DNA of 64,000 bases. Origin: Balaenoptera acutorostrata (taxonomy: Eukaryota > Chordata > Mammalia > Artiodactyla > Balaenopteridae). The notes under the pieces were generated by a model, which was given only the letters and a program-made list of their open reading frames with translations, ran no database searches and was not told the origin of the DNA. Positions 59,431 to 64,000 of the stretch are shown one piece after another; position 1 is the first letter of the stretch; the number at the start of each line of letters is the position of its first letter. The stretch lies in NCBI RefSeq assembly GCF_949987535.1, contig NC_080081.1:54508153-54572152 (forward strand), in the 5' to 3' direction. The translations under genes and the position numbers were made by a program.

Positions 59431-60404
59431 AGCTCAACTAGAGTTTTTCACGCAATAACCACCACATTTCCAGGAGAAGTTAGGAAACCTCCTAATATTG
59501 CACATGAAAAAGAAACAAGAAGACCAGGAGAAAGTGGGAGTTTGCACTGGTTTGAAACATACCATGCATAGCTAATCAGTTAGAAAACCTTGGATTACAA
59601 CCAAAGCATAACAGAAGAATATAAATGAACACAGAGCATGTGAGTGATTCTTGCTGGCGGAAAAAAAAAAAAAAAAAAAAAAACTTGAATTATCACGTAG
59701 TTTTCTGAAAATTGAAAAATAGAAGACATTCAATTATTGGCAGTCCACATCCTCGATTAGGCAAATCTGTGTGTCAGTCAAGCAGAATATACAACAGAAT
59801 AATTTAGGTTCACTCTCTCTCAATCTACAAACATAATCATTTTCCCATGGAAACCTGGCAATGTCACACCTCATTTCTCAGCAGACTTAAGAACATTGTG
59901 CAGTCTTGAGGTGTTTTAGATCACCTTTCCCAAATGAATCCCAGTACATTTCCACTCCCCTTACAGATTATCACATACAATTAAAGCTAAACTGTACTTG
60001 CCAAAACAAGATAACAAATCGCTCTTCCTGGTACAGGAGCCCTGGATTTCTTTTTAATCATTCTCTGTCACCTGCTCACAAAATTTAGCAATTGAACATT
60101 TGCGATGCAACCCCACTCCTTATTAGTGAGTTAGTTATGGTTATTGCCATAATTATAACTTTAAAACTTTAAAAAATAATTAGTACTTAACAGCTTTATA
60201 TGGTGATGTTTAGTGAAGCAGTAATAATGTACCAGAAATAAAAATTTGGAAAATATTACTTTTTTTTTTTTTGTCTTTCTGTTTGGGGGAATCTCGGTGA
60301 TGATAAAATAAAACCAATTTAATAATTTAGAATTTGTAGTGTTTGGGGAAAGAATATAGATTCACATATACATCCACAGACTGAATGACTTTTCTCTTTT
60401 CCAA
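59431..60404. other. Unassigned DNA with a 23-base poly-A
   Basis: A run of 23 A at 59661-59683; no clear retroposed body precedes it and no flanking direct repeats were seen. The rest is AT-rich and unassigned. Confidence 0.5.
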
Positions 60405-60740
60405 TATACCAGTCAGGATAGGCTAGGCTCACAAAACTCAGTGGCTTAACACAGCAAAGTTTATTCCTCACTCATGCTAGTGACCGATATAAGGTAACAG
60501 TGAGGGCTCTGGCCAATATATTCAGTCAGGGACCCAAGGGAGGAGAGTCCCCACCTCAACATGTGCTTCCAAAGCAGAAAAAGGGAAGCCACACAGATTG
60601 CTTCTCTTCACATTCCATCGGCAAAAGCAAGTCACAGGGCAAAGTCTGCTTTCGAAAAGAGAGAGAGGAAGTGCAATCCTACCACATGCCTAGAAGGTGG
60701 AGAATCAGAATATTCGTGAGCAGTGCTGGTGACCACCCCA
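60405..60740 (+). mobile_element. Dispersed mammalian repeat of uncertain family
   Basis: 'ctcagtggcttaacacagca', 'gtttattcctcactcatgct', 'gcaaaagcaagtcacagggc' and 'gaagtgcaatcctaccacat' occur in a familiar order for an old interspersed repeat. I am confident it is repetitive, not of the class. The 152-codon plus frame 60500-60958 starts inside it and is not supported as a gene. Confidence 0.5.
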
Positions 60741-61514
60741 TCCAAGGAGGCAGAAAGATGGCTCAGTGGTCATTGAAAGGCAGGTGCCTGGACTATCCCA
60801 GGAGGAAACATGAAGTTGATGGGATCATCTTTTTTTCTATATCTTACCTCTCCACAGAGGCTACCTATTTCTGCTACTGTGGAGATAGTTTTATAAAATG
60901 TTCAGTATTCCATACAGAGAAAAACTGCCGATCAGAGGGCAGGTTGCATATGTTGTAGGACAAACTTCTTTCTCAATTCATGGGCCTGGATGGAGTGCCC
61001 TCCTCAACTAGGTGGACACCTGGGAGTTACTGCTTCACTTGCATTGCCAGGTGTGCTCCTTTTTGCTAATGTTCCCTTGTTTGTTATTGTCTGAAATATA
61101 TACTTAATCAGTATATGCTGCATAAGTAAAGGGTGAGTTATGGGAAGAGGGAGTGTCAAGAAGGTCCTAGAAGCAGTTTTCTGTGTACACCTACAGAAAC
61201 GCACTGCACAATTAAGAGTGTGTGGTCATCACCTGTTAAGAACTCAATATAATATTTTGGTGTGTTGAAGCCCACCACTTGAATCCTGGGAGTACCTCCT
61301 TGAAAATGTGTGTAAATAAATTTGTTCAAAACATCCTGACTCTAAGCAAAATTGTAAAGTAGGTTCATGTTTTACCTTCAGTGACATCTTCCTTCCCTAA
61401 ATCCTCTTTCTCTATTAGTTTCTGATTTTCCGGGTTCCTGCTCCAGAGAGATAACTAATGCTTCCTGAGACTCCACTCCTTTGGTCACAGAAGAAAGCCG
61501 CTCTGATACATTCA
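60741..61514. other. Unassigned intergenic DNA
   Basis: Nothing recognised apart from the end of the open frame that began in the preceding repeat. Confidence 0.5.
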
Positions 61515-61640
61515 AACATTCCACGGAGCTTATTTTGAATGTCTAGTCTGTCCTAAGCAGCGGGAACACGAAAGATTGCTGCTCTCAAGTTGGCTGTCGT
61601 CTAGTGAGGGTGATGGAAATGTACACTCTACAGTTACAAC
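61515..61640 (-). mobile_element. L2 tail fragment
   Basis: 'tgaatgtctagtctgtccta', 'agattgctgctctcaagttg' and 'tcgtctagtgagggtgatgg' match the reversed L2 end. The opposing frames 61530-61847 and 61576-61797 lie over it. Confidence 0.58.
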
Positions 61641-61819
61641 CCATAACGACCAGTCTTCCAGTAGAAGGAAGCCCGGGTTGCAGTGTGCGGAAAGCTTCCT
61701 GCAACTGGTGACAACTGGGCTTAGTCTTGAAGGAAAAGTAGGTGATCTCTCAAAACAAAAATGGTACATATGCATGTGCACAGTCACAGAGATGTGAAAG
61801 GCGATGGCCGTCGAGTGTA

Positions 61820-62260
61820 TAACCCCTCCAAAGATAAGTGACTTCACCCAAAGCCAAGCAGGGACAGCTGGAACCCAGGCCCTGGATTCTAGCCTGGGAG
61901 TCTATGGTCCACACACTACAGACAGACCAGATGCCTGGGCCTGACCTCAGTCACCCTAACATGCCTGTGGGTTATTAGTCCATCTGGAGAAGCCCCAATC
62001 TCTCCATGCTCTACCCCACTGATTGAGGGAAAGTTGAGCCCACTATTTACAGTCATTTGAGTTCTTCGAATGAGCAGCATACCAGAAATAGAAAATGTAA
62101 TCATGATAAAATAATGACAAACATTCCTGCGTACTGTGTCAGTCACTGTTCGTAGAACTTACACATTTGATCTCTGAATCTTCACAGTCGTGAGCTAGGT
62201 GTGCTGATTATGCCGTTTCCATGACTCACAGAGAGTAGGTGTAGTGAGAGGAGTAATTAG
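61820..62260 (-). mobile_element. Two MIR fragments
   Basis: 61833-61895 ('agtgacttcacccaaagcca', 'ctggaacccaggccctggat') and 62135-62245 ('gtcagtcactgttcgtagaa', 'ccgtttccatgactcacaga') are diverged minus-strand MIR pieces. The 200 or so bases between are unassigned. Confidence 0.52.
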
Positions 62261-62475
62261 CATTGAGTCCTGGGCTAGCCTTCCACCCTGCCCTCCCCCC
62301 TCCAAAGCTCGCAGGCTTTTCTCTGCTTTGAGTTGAGATTCCCAGGATCATATGCTTGGATGCCGCTCACTACCAACTCCAGACTTCTGGGTGGCAACAG
62401 AGGGAGGAGGTGTGGACTTTAAGGAACATTTATTTCTTTATTCCTACTTTTCAGGAATTGACTATATAGTTCTCA

Positions 62476-62590
62476 CGATGTCCCTGGCAGTCCAGGGGTT
62501 AAGACTCCTCGCTCCTGATGCAGGGGGCACGGGTTCAGTCCCTGGTAGTGGAAGATCTTGCATGCCGCATGGCAAGGCAAAAAAAAAAAA
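62476..62590 (+). mobile_element. Short CHR-type SINE
   Basis: Head 'tccctggcagtccaggggtt', box-B region 'cgggttcagtccctggtag' and the short ending 'catgccgcatggcaaggc' then poly-A. No clear direct repeats. It matches the short forms at 18305 and 53087. Confidence 0.9.
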
Positions 62591-62639
62591 GAGAGAGATA
62601 TGTATTCTTTTCCCATTTTAGAAATGGAATGACTGATTC

Positions 62640-63080
62640 TGATGCACATTGAAGAACCCCTGAGCTAGGGGAACTGAGAATTGTGAAGGTGAGGAGATAC
62701 ATTTTTAGGGTGTGAGAATGTGCAAAGGCACTGAGGCAGGGAGAAACATGATCACACATTCAGGAAATGGGCAGAAGCCCTTGTGTGGCTGCAGTCCAGA
62801 AAAGCAGGAGAGCCAGCTCAGCTCTCCTCCCTGGGGAAGCAGCAGGGGCCAAGCCAGTGCAGGCTCAGTCAGGGAAGGATGCGGACTTTTTTCTGTAAGC
62901 AATGGGTGGGCACTGCAGGTTTCTAAGCTTGAGTGGAACAAAACCAAGTTTGCACTGGGCAAGGATCACTCCAATGGCAGTGTGGAGAATCGATTAAATG
63001 GAGGAAGGGTGGATTGAAAAGGCCAGTTGAGAGGCTGTTGGGTTAGCGAGATGAGAGGTGACCTTGGCCGTGGAGAGGAG
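62640..63080 (-). mobile_element. L2 fragment
   Basis: 'atgtgcaaaggcactgaggc', 'gcaaggatcactccaatggc' and 'gccagttgagaggctgttgg' follow the reversed L2 order also seen at 56055-57020. The 101- and 85-codon frames on opposite strands are L2 sequence. Confidence 0.6.
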
Positions 63081-63149
63081 GGAGAGAGCACGTTCAAGAG
63101 CTCGTCAGGAGGCGGAAGCCTCAGTCCGTCCTCCACGCAGCAGCAAGAT

Positions 63150-64000
63150 TTGAAAAGTGAAGCACCTCATGTTAGTCTTCCACTTAAAACTCTTCAAAGG
63201 CTTCCCGTACCCTTGGGATGATTCCAGAATCCTTTCCAGCAAGCCAGGCTCCTGCGGCTTCTCCTGATGCTCTATCCTCCAGCCCCAGGCTTTCTTTGTT
63301 CTGGCCTCTGGGTTTTTCACAGGCTGTTTCTTTTGACTGAATCACTCTTCCAGCAACTTCGACAGGGAGGGCTCCTCCTTGGGTTTTTTGGGGTTTTTTT
63401 TAACATCTTTATTGGAGTATAATTGCTTTACAATTGTGTGTTAGTTTCTGTTTTATAACAAAGTGAATCAGTTATACATATACATATGTGCCCATATCTC
63501 TTCCCTCTTGCGTCTCCCTCCCTCCCACCCTCCCTATCCCACCCCTCTAGGTGGTCACAAAGCACCGAGCTGATCTCCCTGTGCTATGCGGCTGCTTCCC
63601 ACTAGCTATCTATTTTATGTTTGGTAGTGTATGCTCAACATCATTAATCATTAGAGAAATGCAAATCAAAATTACAATGAGATATCATCTCACACCGGTC
63701 AGAATGGGCATCATCAAAAAATCTAGAAACAATAAATGCTGGAGAGGGTGTGAAGAAAAGGAAATACTCTTGCACTGTTGGTGGGAATGTAAACTGATAC
63801 AGCCACTATGGAGAAGAGTATGGAGGTTCCTTAAAAAACTGAAAATAGAACTACCATACGACCCAGCAATCCCACTACTGGACATATACCCTGAGAAATC
63901 CTCCTTGGTTTTTAAACCTCAGCTTAAATGTCCCCTCCTCAGAGCAGACTTCCCAGACCACCAAGTGCAAGCAGGGACCCACACTATTATCTCCCTCAGC
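63150..64000 (+). mobile_element. L2 fragment interrupted by a younger L1
   Basis: L2 before the break: 'cttaaaactcttcaaaggct', 'cctccagccccaggctttct', 'atcactcttccagcaacttc' (to about 63370). L2 after the break: 'cctcagcttaaatgtcccct', 'agagcagacttcccagacca' (from about 63915 to the window end). The two halves join into one continuous L2 order, so the L1 landed in it. Confidence 0.75.
63390..63898 (-). mobile_element. 5'-inverted (twin-primed) L1 insertion
   Basis: The left part, 63394-63633, is the reversed L1 3' UTR: poly-T, then 'aacatctttattggagtata' and 'ggtggtcacaaagcaccgag'. The right part, 63634-63895, is the forward end of ORF2: 'ctcaacatcattaatcatta', 'atgctggagagggtgtgaag', 'cgacccagcaatcccactac'. 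The two meet head to head near 63633. Direct repeats 'tcctccttggg' and 'tcctccttggt' (from 63373 and 63899, extending into T-runs) flank it. This is the classic twin-priming outcome. The 3' UTR is the type common in cetartiodactyl L1s. No functional ORF2 remains. Confidence 0.88.

Noticed and set aside
59661..59683. Poly-A as the tail of a retrocopy
   Set aside because: No body or duplication identified.
60500..60958. 152-codon plus-strand open frame
   Set aside because: Begins inside a dispersed repeat and has no domain.

Overview
This is vertebrate nuclear DNA with no recognisable protein-coding gene. It is AT-rich, made mostly of interspersed repeats, and none of its open frames looks like a conserved gene. 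The most likely source is a whale or dolphin, or at least a close cetartiodactyl relative. At least eleven tRNA-derived SINEs of the CHR type are present. They open with 'cttccctggtgg', carry a box-B-like 'ggttcgagccc' and end in 'aaataaataaat'. I know that long form as abundant in cetaceans. Repeat names are given from memory of the families, not from an alignment.

Layout. 1-7.5 kb: two CHR SINEs, MER5-like, Tigger-like and MER20-like DNA transposons, a MIR and mostly unassigned DNA. 7.56-8.64 kb: the env-LTR end of an endogenous retrovirus (ERV) on the minus strand. 8.75-21 kb: L1, L2 and MIR fossils, a hAT-like element, CHR SINEs and a long L1 3' end (about 17.11-19.07 kb) split by a SINE. 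21.3-27.05 kb: the largest ERV, on the minus strand, with a probable LTR, env transmembrane, integrase, RNase H/RT, protease and gag-like segments in the expected order. Its gag side ends in a plus-strand copy of its own gag-protease junction. 27-51 kb: low repeat density, microsatellites, an old L1, MLT1-like and MaLR-like LTRs, a Tigger-like element carrying a SINE, MIRs and L2s. 51.5-53.6 kb: a third minus-strand ERV pol fragment (RT, RNase H, integrase), broken by two SINEs. One of these SINEs has an internally inverted 3' part. 54-64 kb: L2 and MIR fossils, a solo LTR, SINEs, and an L2 interrupted by a 5'-inverted L1.

How the pieces relate. Nothing here works as a pathway. The content is a record of insertions in order: ancient L2, MIR and DNA transposons, then ERVs and L1s, then CHR SINEs that land inside the older elements with readable target-site duplications. 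All retroviral reading frames are broken by stops and frameshifts. I found no CRISPR array, operon, bacterial gene or functional tRNA or rRNA gene. I saw no convincing new biological system. The best leads are structural: the inverted SINE at 52.2-52.6 kb, the ERV inverted repeat at 25.7-27.05 kb and the twin-primed L1 at 63.4-63.9 kb.
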